Positions 34,701-48,460 are shown, numbered from the stretch's first letter. The stretch is 64,000 nt of DNA from Notospermus geniculatus (GCA_002633025.1 NMRB01000260.1:186883-250882), one strand, 5' to 3'. The notes: generated from the sequence alone by a model not told the origin. Program-made: numbers and translations.

Positions 34701-36242
34701 TACAGTAATTTGAAAAGTACCCATTATTGGATGGGATTATGTATGGATTCTAAATCAGCTTGAAAGTCACACTCTGGATTGTCTTTTGATTCTTTCCAAT
34801 GACCTAGACCACATGATGGATGAGGGAAAAGATGGCGAGCCGGGAGTCTGACCTCTGGTCGAAGGTCAAGGTCATCTACCAGGAAGCCTTGATCCAAAAT
34901 TTGATGAGAAAGAGCAAATAAGACAACAGCACTTGTTTCTGAATCAGGTTCTAAGAGTTCCTGGACAAATGACGCAGAACGTTGTTGTGGCAACCCAGCA
35001 AACCCAGGGGCCGGTTCAAGTTTACAAAAGGTATGTAATATTAGGTCTCATGGAAGAATCCGAAGGCCCTATTGGAATTGTTTAACATGTTCTGGTATAG
35101 GCTGGTATATTGTGATATTGGATATCTGGAGGAACACGAGGAAAAATCATCAGCTCGCGGATTTGATGTCGATGGCATTTCCTTCCAATGGTACTTGGTC
35201 AGGTTGAGGAGACGTAAGCCTACATGTACTTTTTCGTTAATGAATCAACTGGACACCATTTTCAAGTCACATGATCTCGCTACATACGGCCCCAGCAAAT
35301 CACACGAGAGTTCTAGTGTCACCTGACTTGGAGAAGCCAATCAGCATCCGTGCCAGATTTCCTGTCAAGCACCAGTAGCAATCTTTCAGTCTCGCACACT
35401 CTCCATCATCGAAACGAACCAACATCGAGAGAACCCACCGTAATATTCCACTTCCTTTGACATATACCAGAGATTATAATGTTACATAGAATGGCGTTAG
35501 TTATTGCGGCGGCGACAAGGGGTGAGCCCTCAGGGTGTGTACACGTCTAGCGTTATTCCCCTCATTAAAACTCCACATATCACGTAATGAAAAGAAAGAC
35601 AGGCAATCGATATTTTACTCAGAGCCTAATCTGAGTCCATTTTAATCAACAGTCTCTCTTCGTGATCTGAAACTGGAAGGTTCAGATAAAGACATCGTGC
35701 TCCCTCTTGACCTCAACTCATCCACTAGGGGGCCGTCCAGGCGGGGCAGGAGTCGTCCCCCCCAAACACCCACTAGGAAGAAAATGCCATCAACATCAAA
35801 ACTGCGAGTTGATGTTCTTTACTTCAACTGGTCCGCGGGGGGGGCAGTCGAGGTGGGACGGGAGCCCCCCACCGCCTCCATGCCCACCACCACCCCAAGT
35901 GGTGCATAGACCCAGTCTCCTTCGACGGGAAACCCATGATATGATATATACTGAATCATCCGAGGAGGAGTGGGCTGTGAACTTGCCAATGGAAACACTC
36001 CAAGATCCAAACCTCTAGTCACTACGGTACATATTCCATCGTATAGTCATGATATCAGGTTTAAGTAGCGATTGATTGGAACACATTCCAGGTTTGAACG
36101 AGATATGTGAGTTGCCGTGAACTAGTTCAAATTGCATCGGTCGATTTTCCTGTCTTAACGTGTCTACGAGGAAACTGACCCGATTATTCAATTTACCATC
36201 GAATTCCTTCAAAGAAATCTTCCTTTCCGTGTTACGTGTACT

Positions 36243-36745
36243 TTACAATACAAAGAGAATGACTACCCAATACAAGAGTACAAAGAATGAATGCCCACGA
36301 CTAGAGTACAAAGAATGAATACCCAAAAGAAGAGTACAAAGAATGAATACCCAAAAGAAGAGTACAAAGAATGAATACCCAAAAGAAGAGTACAAAGAAT
36401 AAATACCCAAAACAAGAGTACAAAGAATGAATACCCAAAACAAGAGTACAAAGTACAATTGAAGAGTACAATTGTGCTGCAGTGTTCTCTGTTGTCCGTT
36501 ATTTCATCATTGTTTTCATACTAGATGTATATGTTTGATATCGGTGTACGAGCTAATCAGAGCTCATGTTCAATCATTTTGTAACATACCGATGAAAATA
36601 TAGCTTACATCATATCATATCACAACGAATGGCCCAAGACAAGAGTACACAGAATGAATACCCAATTACAAGAGTACAAAGAATGAATAACCAATACAAG
36701 AGTACAAAGAATGAATACCCAATAAGAATATGAAGAATGAATGCA
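36243..36745. repeat. 28-bp minisatellite in two clusters (B2)
   Basis: Counterpart of 24360-24850 with the same arrangement; nearly the same unit number. Confidence 0.9.
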
Positions 36746-39105
36746 CTTCAGACATTCTCAAGGAGTTTGTGAAGGCCCTCCCTTCCTAAGCGGGCAGTTC
36801 ACGTTGTTGAAGACGTCCTCAGGTCGTCCATCTTCCCGTGAGTAGATTGCCATCAAGTGTTTACAACGTGCTAATCACTGTCTAGACCATGATGTTACTA
36901 TATTTGGAAGGATAATGACAAGAAACTTGGTAGGCAGCGAAGGAATGGCCCATTCTCGACACTCAAGTAATAGGTTACGTTGATGAGATTGGCATGCGAG
37001 TCAATTCCTTCGTCGAGTTAGAAGAGCAACTGCTGATAACGACGTTGGTCACAAGTTTAATACTCCAGTTAGCTGGAGGCTGAAGACCTCGAAACTGACT
37101 GACATGTGCTAGCCTCGACCACCACCTGACGTGACTACAGAATTCGACCGAGAAACCTCCTGGGCCCGTAGGTCTATTCATAAAACCTTGCCAGGCTAAG
37201 TTAGTTGCTGAAGTGCCCAGTTTGTTCAGCCCAGTGTGCACACCTAGCAACCAACTGAGCTAGGCCCTGATCACCAACATTACATGTATGACCACTGAAG
37301 ACGAACTAGAACTGCTCCGCCTCGGTCGAGCTCCCTGGTCACATGAAAATGCAAAGCAAAGGAAGAAAGAGTGAACTACGCACATAATATACCGTACGTT
37401 TCGCATTGGGCAAATAGTAACCTTTCGTAAAAAGCTCTCCCTAATGAACTCCTTGAAACCGAACCAGCCAAGGGTAGGAAAGTAATGTAATCGCCCTGGG
37501 TCTAGAATCTAATAAGGCCACCGTGCTAATCAACTTTTGTGATTAGTGCAAATGTTAATTGTGTTTGTTGGTAATTCATGTCGAAGAAGAAGATGAGCTG
37601 GCTTACACTTTGGCAGGTTTGGAAAGGCTGTGGAGGTGAGCGAACTGCCTGTCGAACAACAGGTCCCCAAACTACATGCATAAACACCCTACTACAAATG
37701 TCCAGAAGTGGCAGGCTGTCTGCCACTGGATATCTGAAAATAGCCACTTGAGTACGTCGTTTACTAGTCTTGTAGTGAGGGGCAGAGTAGTGAGGGGCAT
37801 AAAAGGGTCGACGACCCCTGACTGAATCTCGTGTTGGTCATGCCACACGATACAGTCCACACCCTTCTTCGTCGTCTACAAACAAGACATCCACTTATCA
37901 GGAACAATTTCTCAACTGCAGGCGACAGTCCACGCCCTCGCAGACGAAATACCATCATCGGGCGAGAGATGGATGTTTGTCACCAAAGATTCCTTTCTGC
38001 TGCCACTCCCAAATTTATCAAAAGATCACCAAACATGAAGGCTTTTAGCCAAACACTCAAAGATATGGAAGGTTCTACGACTGGCTAGACATGTTAACGA
38101 GTGGATCACGTGATTTCATGACGTCCTTGGACTGCTAACTGGTGGAGACCCCTAACGGCAAGAAAGTCTCTCAAGCCTCAGATTGTTCATGCACTTTGAT
38201 TCTGATCAAGGTTTCCCCAGTTGAGCCCCCACAGTTCAACAATTCTGTTATTTCATGCCCTTGAACTAGATTTAGATTTACTACACAAGAACCATTGTTT
38301 TGAATAAACAGAAGAGAGTGTTCACCAGGAAGACGACACGGTCTATGAGAAACGGTTGGGAGTGGTACAGCGAGCAAAAAAACATCCTTAGTAACGAATT
38401 TGCTATGAATAGCTACAACTGAACAAGAGATTCGCATATCGATATTCATGCTGTGTTTGGTGGAGAAAAACGTGGCTAAGTAATGGTAAATATTTAAGAA
38501 TAAGAACGAATCACTTTATGATAACTAGCAGCGATGCTTCATGTTTCAATGGCTTTATTATTCCCCTGAACAGAGATGATATTATGTGGAATGTTTACAA
38601 CATGTTTTTTTTACTCTGATCAGCGATATTCAAAATTCCCACTTGTTATTACCATCATATTTGTCTACATGACGGTTTTTTCTTGATGCATTACATGTTA
38701 TCAGTGTAAGATTAAACCAATCATTGGAACCAATCACAATCAACACCCCAAACCGATAAACAACGAAGTTTTTTTGGCAGTTTAGTATTCCATCCACGAT
38801 TTCGCTGTAATCCATTACGGAAAGTAAATGACGTTCTGTTTGGCACCATTCGAAGTGATGGGGAAGTAATGAAGCAAGAGATAGCACCGGTGTTATAGAA
38901 TCTATTGTCTCTCACTTCCTGATACCCGCCTGTATTGTTTCTCTCAGGATTAAGGGTGTTCGTCTCTCTCAAGTCCAAGAATGGTGCCACCTTTAGGCAG
39001 TAAAGGTATTGTTGAGGCCGGGGGAGGGGACTATCATCTAATTGTTAGCCACTTTAAGCTATTTCTTGTTTTTACCTCCTCGATAGGCCCACTGGCAAAT
39101 CGAAG

Positions 39106-39171
39106 GACTGGTTCCCGTCTTTGCGTGGAGTCAGCACCGCGGGAGTGTAGCGGCAAAGACGGGAACCAGTC
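39106..39171. repeat. Perfect 19-bp inverted repeat, B2 only
   Basis: GACTGGTTCCCGTCTTTGC at 39106-39124 and its exact complement at 39153-39171, loop 28 bases. It lies in the segment that replaces the gap region of B1. Confidence 0.9.
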
Positions 39172-39650
39172 TACCAAATCGGTGGGAGAATGACTGACTA
39201 ACAAGGGGAAACGATAATGAAGCAGGAAAACAATATTATCACCATCAGGGCTGTTGACTTATCAAGAGGAAGAGACAAAGAATAGACTAAACAGGAAGGT
39301 CAGGTTGAAGTGGTCCTCCCACACTCCAAGGGCAGATAGGAACCACCGCCTACCTCTATCATCCATACCGGACATATGCCAGTCATGCCAGTTCGATCGG
39401 TTTTAGTAGAAAAAAAGGTTTGAGGTTATCTTGACGGGAGGAAGTGGAGTGGGAAAGTATGAATGATCATACTGTAAACAAAGAATCATAATGATAACAC
39501 CCAATCATAACAAGCCGTTCTCTTGAAGTTGATTCCTATGACCCTCTGCCCCTCGGCCAGCTCATATCAATACAATATCCTCATATCATCTATCCTTTTG
39601 TTTGTATTGCTATCAGAAGTGACTTATATCTCATTAATGCGCGGTTCTAG

Positions 39651-39720
39651 ACGGCGGTACCTACTCTATTTTGACTGGACCAGTCAAGGAATTTCTCATA
39701 TCCCGCACGTACTTTGAAGA
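39651..39720 (+). CDS. Internal coding exon, unknown protein (B2 allele)
   Basis: Identical 70 bases to 28094-28163, donor GTGAGA in place of GTAAGA. Both donors are functional types, which mildly supports a spliced exon. Confidence 0.4.
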
Positions 39721-40299
39721 GTGAGATCAGAATAACGTGGAGACAAGTCAGTGTCTAGACAAGTTGAAGAGAGAATGACTGTTCCATGAGATTTATAGAT
39801 TTGTCACTTTGGCAGAGTTTTTCCTTTGCAAGGTTTCGTTGACACACTGGCTAACTTCTTCCGACAAATGCTTGAATAGTGAAGTTCCGCTTGGTACGTA
39901 CGCTTAACCAAAGAAGAGGGCAGCAAGATGCGCCAGAAACCGATAAGATTACACAGGAGTGGTGATGCTTGGACAGGATCGGGCTGAAGTCCCGAGACGA
40001 CAAGGTAAACACAGGCCGGTTTGTCTGCTAACCGAGTTAGTCTCGCCGACATTTACATAATTCACCAAAATGTACGAATTTTCTCGAAAATTGTTTGAAA
40101 GCTTTTTCATAAAAGCCATCTAATTGATAAAAATGGTACCTGTAGTTTCTAAATCATATCAAAATGTTAATGTTCAGTTAATCTAGTACAACATGGAAGT
40201 TTTATAAAGAATACATAACATGTAGCCTACTTCAATCGGAACACACTGAAGAACCGAAAAGTGTTTAGTCTCTCTGCTCTTCACTATTAGTGAAACACT

Positions 40300-40772
40300 A
40301 ATCCTGCTGGTGTGCACTGTGAAATATTTCAACACGAATGCTGCTGGAGTACACTTTGAAATGTTTGAACAGGAATGCTGCTGGTGTGCACTATGGAATG
40401 TTTGAACACGAGTTCTGCTGGTGTGCGCTATGGAATGTTTGAACACGAGTGCTGCTGGTGTGCACTTTGAAATGTTTGAACAGGAATGCTGCTGGAGTAC
40501 ACTTTGAAATGTTTGAACACGAGTGCTGCTGGTGTGCACTATGGAATGTTTGAACACGAGTTCTGCTGGTGTACTCTATGGAATGTTTGAACACGAGTGC
40601 TGCTGGTGTGACTATGGAATGTTTGAACACGAGTGCTGCTGTTGTGCACTATGAAATGTTTGAACAGGAGTGCTGCTGGTGTGCACTATGAAATGTTTGA
40701 ACAGGAGTGCTGCTGGTGTGCACTATGAAATGTTTGAACAGGAGTGCTGCTGGTGTGCACTATGAAATCGTT
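40300..40772. repeat. 37-bp minisatellite (B2), expanded
   Basis: About thirteen units of the same repeat as 28685-28995. The minus-strand peptides CSNISKCTPAA and the like are translations of the array. Confidence 0.9.
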
Positions 40773-41412
40773 GAAGCACAAGACAGTTCATTAGAACTCC
40801 CTACATGTATGAAACCTACACCTCGCGTCAATTGAATATACTGTAGTACGTGACTATAATCCTTCATGATGCAAAAGCACTAATGTTCTGTCTCAGAATG
40901 CATTCTTTCAGGCAGGAAAACTTCACAACTTTCGGTAGATGAGCAACTTCCATTACCAGGGATTCTAATGTACAGTTTATCTCATTCCAACTCAACTTGA
41001 CCATGCTATGTACACTTATGTACGGTACGTGTAATCTCAGGTTGGGACACAAGATACAGGGCTTCAAGACTACGAACCCCACGAGTATTTGCGTGTTTGA
41101 TGAAAGGACCCCCAGGGTATCCGCGGAGGTAATTGACATAACAAAGGCGTAGGCGAAATCGACATGACTCTATTGTCAACATGGAGTGACTCGCTTCCGA
41201 GTACATATTAGAGATATTTATTGGCGTGTTTCAATTCCCTTCACTGCAACAAGTGATAATTTGATTTTTTAATGTTAGATGTGAGGAAAGTGGCCTGAAT
41301 TTAATGAGGATGGATGAAGTATGGTAATGGCATTCGTCTAGTACATGGTAGCTGGATTGTGCCGTCATAGAAGGAAAGTATTGTGCCTGAATTGTTAATG
41401 CCCCCCCCCCCC

Positions 41413-41656
41413 CATCACACTGAGTTAGTTCTCAGTACGTTCTTGAAAATGTTGCCGAACGGGTTCAAACTGTGTGCGGACGGAGTGGACGGAGTGGCAA
41501 CTTATTACAGTCTTTTTACGAACTTCCTGGACGGTCTCGGACGGGAAGGGTGCTTCAGAACTTTGAGGCATTATTTGGCCAACGTTGCACGTTCTGGCCC
41601 GTTTCATGATTTTTTAGGACGGGGCAGGACGTTTTGAGAACTACTTCAGTGTGACA
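41413..41656. mobile_element. MITE-like inverted-repeat element (B2)
   Basis: Allele of 29623-29870, preceded by a C run of about 13 that is absent from B1. Confidence 0.65.
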
Positions 41657-42089
41657 GTACCTTTAAGAAGGACCCAAGGTCATGGCTCCTGCTACGTGAG
41701 GTATTTGCACTGCGTCAAGAACGTCGTGACGCGACGTCATTGCGTAGTGCTGCTCTGTTTTCGACGCATTCGGTACAACCGTTCACAGCGCCGCCCTGTC
41801 GGGTAAAAAGTGTGCGGCCGGTAGGCCTACCTCCTTCTGACTCCCGACAAGGGGAGTGACGACTCGTACAACTGCGTCGGTAGCCCGAGGCAGTCGGTGT
41901 TCTCCGTCGGCCGACGAGGTTTGATAACTAGACGTTCATTAATCCGGAGTTGGTCCACCTCGGGCCATGCATGTTTCATATTACCAACCAATCAAAATGA
42001 TGATCACATCCAATAAACTCATGTCAACATCTTGATTACATTTCAGCCGATGACAGATCGCTCTTGAAGCGGTCTATAACTTCAGTTTA

Positions 42090-42320
42090 TTACGGAGCTT
42101 TTTGGACAGTCGAATGAAGTTCAACACCGTCCTCATCAGCTTCCAAAGAAACTGTGGAAATCATAGGAGCTTTCACATCTACGAAGTCCAAGTCGGTTGG
42201 TATAAAATGCAGGTTGAAAATCAACCTGCAGGCACTTGCAATACATTTGACTTTACCATTGCTTGAAGCCAAGGCCAGATTATTGTAGCCGGAATTTGTA
42301 GACACCATGTGAACCGTCAT
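42090..42320 (-). CDS. Possible small coding frame (B2 allele)
   Basis: Counterpart of 30301-30543, with two in-frame 6-base indels and a shifted C-terminus. Same uncertainty. Confidence 0.2.
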   Translation of the reverse strand: MTVHMVSTNSGYNNLALASSNGKVKCIASACRLIFNLHFIPTDLDFVDVKAPMISTVSLEADEDGVELHSTVQKAP

Positions 42321-42659
42321 CTTTGACGTGAAAGTCCGCTATCACAGTACTCTATCCGAATGAAATGTACTACATGTACTATTATTCATGAAGTCAGAGC
42401 TGCTGGCGTCCCTGCCTTTCCGAACTGGGTCTAGTTATGACCGGCTGATCACGATCATGACCCTAACCGGTCCACCGTGCCTAGAATCTCAGGCCATCAA
42501 CATCAACAGTCACGCAGCCGAGTAATAGGACCGAAAGGTGAGATGATGGATGTGGTTTTATTAATCAGGCCACAGATCGTGATTAGTAGCTATAATTAAT
42601 GAGTCCATACAGAGGATGGTAGGACGTCAGATATAGGAATCAGAGAAAACCCAATCGCG

Positions 42660-42712
42660 TGTACATGTACATGTACATGTACATTACATGTACATGTACA
42701 TGTACATGTACC
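42660..42712. repeat. (ACATGT)n microsatellite, B2 only
   Basis: About eight hexamer units; B1 has only a single ACATGTAC here (about 30880). Confidence 0.9.
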
Positions 42713-42741
42713 TGGAGTTCAACAAAAACATATTTAGTTGA

Positions 42742-42980
42742 AGAACCCTGACGGCAGAGTGGTTATCGCGTCCGCTAAGCAAGCGAGAGGTCCCTGGTTC
42801 GAATCCAGCCCGGGCCATATGGGATATCATCCCTCACTCTTACACGTCCGTCGCATGGGACGGTATAAGTCGTGGTGCCTTGCCCATGCAAGAGGGCATA
42901 CCTTGCTCCTATATCTTGTACCTTGCCCCGATGCAAGGGCAAGTAAAAGACCCTATTCAAGTAAGGAACATGGGTTCCAG
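42742..42980 (+). mobile_element. tRNA-derived SINE, family 1 (B2)
   Basis: Allele of 30925-31160, with the same box A and box B. Confidence 0.75.
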
Positions 42981-45900
42981 GAATAAGTTTGACGATCAGA
43001 TAGTTGTGAAACCACGCACGAACTATGAGCGTGTTGCTGCTGATGTGAGCAATCAACTTTAGTCAATGACTTAGAAAGTTCTTTCTCAGTTCATGGTATC
43101 GACGGCTATAATGTAACAGATCTTCCAAACTCATTAACCATTTGTGAGAAGAACGAAAGAAGCCTTAGAGGACACCTTGCCGGAAGAGTGAAGCGATACG
43201 ACGGAAAACGATTGAGTTACCAGAGAAAGACAGGTTGATTGTTCATGAAGGGCTTCCCAATCTGGTTTGTGATCAGAAAGAGGGATTATTTGGAGGGTAC
43301 CCGGGGCAAGGGACGGGTCCCCTGAAGCTGTGGTGGAGACGTGATCCCAAAGTCAGGTAAACCAAGATTCCATGACCGGTCAGCAAATCTCTGTCCTCTC
43401 ATCAACTGGGATCAAGTTTCTTCTCGGGTATACGATTCAAGAAGCACTTGCTCTCCATCTGATTCTGAGGTATTTCGTACTTCCTGTTATTTCAATGTGT
43501 TTTAGGTCTCTGGACCTACGACGGATCAAAGGAATGTATCACAGACGCTGATTCCTGAATGCTCCAGACCGAAGCTATGAAAGATGACCACCTTCTACCA
43601 TCAGACATGACCTGTGATGTATCTACTTATATGTAGCTGGAGATGGAATGAGATACATACAGTGTATCGGTCTCAAGATCAACCTGCTCTTGATAAGCAG
43701 CAACTGATTCCCCGTTAGGACATATTGATAAGATTAGCCCTAAGACATGAGAGACCAACCTAATGGCATGTCCACACAATCATCAAACGTCATCATGATA
43801 TCTGATATTGAATCAAAATGGAGTTAATTCAATCTAGAAATATTTACTAAGAGATCATGTCACCTGATTTGGGTCATACAGTTAGAAGAGATGGAGTGTA
43901 CTTCGTTTGGAGGCGAAAAGTACTCTGGCACGAGGTGAAGTTGTCGGGTCTGAAAGTAGTTGCCAACCTCAACGTTTCGCCAGTCGTGATCCTCTCTTGA
44001 TTGTGCCGACGGCAGCTGTAACTCTCGACCCTTGTCAGGCATGTCAGTATTGACCATCCAACCATTGGCTCTCTTTGAAGGATCTGCACTTATCACAGCA
44101 CGGGAAAGTTTTGACGGTCATCAACAAACTGGTACAACATGACGTTGAAGGATGGCACAGTTCCCTTCCTTACACAGAAACCGCTGTTGCTCTGGAATGT
44201 TCCACTGACATTTACATGAAAAACCCTCTCACACTCGGCACGTAGGCTACCAAATCCTTAGACAACCACACATGGATGATCTAAACCTTTCTACCCATAA
44301 AGCTGGGAAACATCATCAAAAATTCAATGTTTACCAAATTAGTCGCTAATCATTACAAGCGTCGTATTGGGAATTAATTGGTTATTTTGTGCAAAAATGC
44401 TGCTTTGGGCTGCCACTTTGAGTTAGCATCTTTAAAAATTCCTTTGACAACCTCACAAGAGGCTGTTTCTCTTCTGGAGAGACGCAGGTCTGAGAAAAAC
44501 CAGGAACTATTCTTCAACGATGTGCAGCTTGTGCTGAAGTGGTACCATTAACATGGCTGAAGATAACTACCATCTCCATCATGCTCCAACAGAGTTTCAT
44601 TAGATTTCGTATTCATGAATTCGTGAGGGACATCACCCCCCTCCCCCCGCAATCCAGAGCGTACCTTTCTTGACGTCTTCCGGAGCGTGGCCTCCATTAT
44701 CCTGTTATAAAAACCCATCCCTGCCCCAATCATCATATCCGTCTTGAAAGGTCAGGTCACACGTCCATTTCCCTTCGGCCCGCTGCGCCCCTTAATTCAG
44801 GGCATCACATGATTCAGAGCTCGTAATGAAGACATCAATGCAGACAATGCTCGTCATTAGGCGAATGTTTAAACCATTGATATCGTCAATGTTACAGGAG
44901 TCCTAGGAAGTGATAATTAGCCGCTTCACGACCTGGACAAGCAGATTGAGTAAATGCCATCGCTAGAATAATCCTGACCTTTCACAAATTACCCGTATGA
45001 AAGCTTTGATGATGTCAGTGCAAAGACGTCCTACATAACGATTCGATGATGCAGGTTGGGAATCAGGTGACAGGGCCTAGTATCATGGAGCCAGGGACAC
45101 AGCGAATCGTTTCTTGCCTCGACCTTGGCAGGTTTAGCACGTGACACCACAATGCCGTCGTGACATCAGATTTCGCTTTAACACCTCATTTGGTTCCGGC
45201 GGATGAATTCCGTCCACCCGTTGCTGTTGTCGTCGCGATGTAAACAAGCACATTCCGACGAGCCCGAACTCGCCAACATTGCTTTTATCGATCTTGAAAG
45301 CAATTTCAGCGACAGAATCCAGTCGAACCAATGCAGCTATGTTTACGATGCTTTCTAAAAACGTAAATAACGAGTGAAACAATTGTAGGATACGATCAGA
45401 ATGAATAAAATGAGGCAATCAAGTAAAAAAAACATCGATCCAAGCTCGAGATTCTCTCGCTGATAGATGACATTAGCATGGTTGTTAGTGGGAAACTGTT
45501 ATCAGTTACAATATCGGGGCATATTGCTCTCCCCGTCTGGGGGTCTTTGAGATGAATTATATCACATTGACCTTATTGCATCGCGCTGGCGGAGGGCGTT
45601 TGGGGAATAAGAGAACACCGCACGTCCTGATGGGGAAGGTTAGCACGGTGCTAATGATCGCTGTGGTGTCGTTGATAAATCAGCACGGGGAATAGAATCA
45701 CCGACCGAGGATAGGATCCGTGAGAAGGATATGAGCTTTAGGTTTGGAATGATGATAGTACATCACGACAAAAGTATTTCCCACTTGTTGTTTTTTTTTC
45801 GTGTAACGAAGTGTTCGCAAGTACATGTATTATTCAACTCTGCAGGCTATAAATTTTGCCGAAAAAAGCATATAGTGCGGGAATTATACAAGTACATGTA

Positions 45901-46710
45901 CATGTACCTAGTGGAGATACATGTATAATTATTAAAGTATAATTCCTCCAAGGTACATGTATGTGTATTTTATGTTAAATTACACCTTTGGGCTTTGGCC
46001 CTAAGCGCTTCTGTCAAGAAGAAAATTAAGCCGCAAAATTTGTCAGGGTAAATCAGGGACAGTTAATTTAATCATGCAATCATCGTTATTTTAGTTGGAC
46101 TCCAAAAGAGAAGAACTGTCGGGTATAGGCCTACTTATTGGTGTTTTCACAACATGTTCATTCGAGTCTAATTAGATTGTAAGTTCAGACAAAAGACAGG
46201 GTTGGTTAATGGTATGAGGGTCTTATTAATGTGTTAGATAAGGTGTCTAAGGGTCTCTTCGAGGTGAGTGGACAGGGACAAAATGATTTAGACGAACGAA
46301 GATCGAACCTTACGATGTAAGTTAGGCCTACATGTACTCCCATTACCGCCAAAATGCCTAAAGCTTTGAAGAAAGCATTGGGACTGAAGACAGTTATACG
46401 ACATTTGTGACCACGACTTGGTCATAGAATGGTTTACCATTGAAATCTACTTGGGTCAGAATAGGTGAATGGGTCTATGTTATTGGATCCTTGGTTGTTT
46501 TACTTGGTCCACCTGATCGACACAGTTGCTGACGAACACGAGTCAGAGTGTAGAGAAAGGCTTCAGTGTATCTTGTCTCATTCCTGAGACTATCAGAAAG
46601 ATTGAAGAGATATCCGCTGTATTTGGACAGATGCGCTGAGAGGCCTGAGGCTACCGGCCACGGAGGTACCAATGGAGATATCAGAACTAAAGATGGGGAC
46701 TGGGGACACT

Positions 46711-46845
46711 TTTATAGCCTAGTGGTTTTCACGCCCGCTGGCTCTTCAGTCCGTCGCATGGGACAGTAGACCGTCGGTGGTGCCTTGTATCTTGTTTCTG
46801 TGCAGGGGCAAGTAAAGGACCCCATCCAGGTGAGGAACATGAGTA
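46711..46845 (+). mobile_element. SINE family 1, degenerate copy (C1 only)
   Basis: Shares GTCCGTCGCATGGGACAGTA and GGGGCAAGTAAAGGACCCCA with the SINEs at 30925 and 42742. It lies in a C1 segment replaced by other sequence in C2. Confidence 0.65.
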
Positions 46846-46969
46846 GCTTGAGATGGCCTCTTCCATATTTACCAGGACCAATAATGCTATGGCTTCGGCC
46901 CTGACGGAAATATCAACTACAAATGCAAAAGGAACTGAAGATCTGGACAGCACGTCGACTAGGGGCCTA

Positions 46970-47124
46970 TAGAGGAACTTCACGTGACGTCATCATTGAC
47001 GTCATAATTCGCACGTCAGCCATGTTGGACGTCATCTGAAGCTAAGAATGCGTTGGACGTGACGTCCAGCATGGCGGCATCTCTTCGCGGCAGTGACGTC
47101 ACAATCGTCAGTGGGATTCCTCTA
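46970..47124. mobile_element. MITE family 1 (C1)
   Basis: TA-flanked, 155 bp, ends TAGAGGAACTTCAC and TAGAGGAATCCCAC. It contains several CRE-type words TGACGTCA, GACGTCAT and CACGTGACGTCA. Confidence 0.8.
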
Positions 47125-47462
47125 TAGAGTCATAGCTTGAGCTTCACTTGCCCAAGGTTCGTCGACAGGGTTGCTTCTTAGGATGGCTACGAGTTAGAAA
47201 CGATAAGCAAGAATATTCCAATAGCAGTCGGCAGCTGCAGAAAGAGAGACGACCTACACGGATCATTATTACACGATAATAACCTGGGCAGATTGGAAGG
47301 GAGGAGCTCGAGAGTGTGCAGAAAAAAGTAACACGACCTTTAGTGAGCCGTCATACCTTTGATAAGCAAAGTGAATGAGATGATTAGTACCTATAATATG
47401 ATGGGGAGAGTGTGGAGAAAAACTAAAGAGGCAATCACTGTTGATGATCAACCAATCAAGTA

Positions 47463-47654
47463 TTCATGGTTTCCATTACGTAACTTCAACAATGTCCGCC
47501 ATTGCTGACGTCGACAACATGACGCAAAGCCGGGGGGCAAAACGTGTAACCCAACAGAACCCACGACGTAACAATAACATCGCTCCCAACAGAACCCACG
47601 ACGTAACATCGTTACGTTGAACGTAACATAACGTTACGTCATGGAAACGATGAA
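47463..47654. mobile_element. MITE family 2 (C1)
   Basis: TA-flanked (47461-47462 and 47655-47656), ends TTCATGGTTTCCATTACGTA and TTCATCGTTTCCATGACGTA. It begins 24 bases beyond the donor of the exon at 47679-47900, so it is intronic to that gene. Confidence 0.8.
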
Positions 47655-47678
47655 TAAGTCACCATTATCATCACCTAC

Positions 47679-47900
47679 CCCAATCTTCTCCGTCGACGGG
47701 AAGTGTTCGGTGTCTAAGGAAAATCCACGTTTAAGCACCTTGACGGGGTGTCGCGGAAATTTTCTCATTGTGGATGTCCGAATAAGAAATTTCATCTGTG
47801 ACTCTGTATCCTGATGACGGCAGTAGCTGAGTATCCAACAGCGTCTTCTCCAGAAAGGAATACCGCACGATAAAGGTTCCTGTTGTGTAAGGTCCTGTTT
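47679..47900 (-). CDS. Internal coding exon, 74 codons, unknown protein (C1 allele)
   Basis: On the minus strand a long pyrimidine tract (CTTATTCTTCTCTCTGC, then CACACAG) precedes 222 open bases, phase 0 at both ends, and donor GTAGGT follows. The peptide starts KQDLTQQEPLSCGIPFWR, has three Cys in the first third, and a middle segment SQMKFLIRTSTMRKFP. Compared with 52913-53134, four sites differ: three are silent third-position changes and one is Phe/Ser. That pattern supports selection on a protein. A faint likeness to the first beta-strand region of the lipase family (KFLLYT-type) was noticed but is too weak to use. Confidence 0.6.
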
Positions 47901-48460
47901 CTGTGTGTTACAAAATGATAGGAAAGCAGAGAGAAGAATAAGAAAGACCGACACGTCAGGACGTATTCCCGTGTAGTTTAAAAACACTTAGGTAAATACA
48001 CGTGTTGCACTTTTTTCTACTACGAACCCGATACACCTTCCTCCGTCACGAACGCGTTCAGAAATGCTTTAGACAAGTTCAACTCAGAGGCTTTTAATCT
48101 GTATCTACCTCCTGACAAAGTCGAGTACCATCTGGCCCTTCATGCATTTTCGACTGATCGATCCAACTCCCGCACATTTCCTATAAGACGAGTTTGATAA
48201 CGATCGCGCGGCAACCAACGGTAGTCGATTCCTAGAAGCGTCATATCTTGTTAAGAAGCAACCTCGATACCTCAACAGGCATCAACTCACAAGACACATT
48301 ACCTCCACTTGTGGTGCAACGAATGAGCAACGCCGGATAATAAACCTCGTCACCAATATCCTACAAGATTCTTTAAGGTGTCTGACTACTTCAGGTACAA
48401 ACCTCGTCCCTCTACTATTTCCAANATACTCAGATTAATGGTATTTTTTTGTTTTAATAG

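Larger units (their letters stand above)
34701..45209. repeat. Duplicated block B, copy 2
   Basis: Allelic to 22561-34560, lacking the 24025 MITE and the 32180 transposon, but with a longer 37-bp array, an ACATGT repeat at 42660-42712 and unique sequence at 38935-39345. It runs without interruption through GATGAATT (45202-45209) into C1. Stretches not listed separately mirror B1 and show no extra exon. Confidence 0.9.

Noticed and set aside
40183-40630. Open frames with CSNISKCTPAA repeats
   Set aside because: Translation of the 37-bp minisatellite; the B1 allele breaks the frame.
46205-46263. Peptide YEGLINVLDKVSKGLFE before a GTGAGT donor in C1
   Set aside because: A stop lies just upstream with no acceptor between, and C2 has a replacement and a SINE in the donor.
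48015-48196. Plus-strand frame FFYYEPDTxSSVTNxF in C1 and C2
   Set aside because: Differences between copies are all replacements (Pro/His, Ala/Thr, Ala/Val), unlike the neighbouring minus-strand exon.
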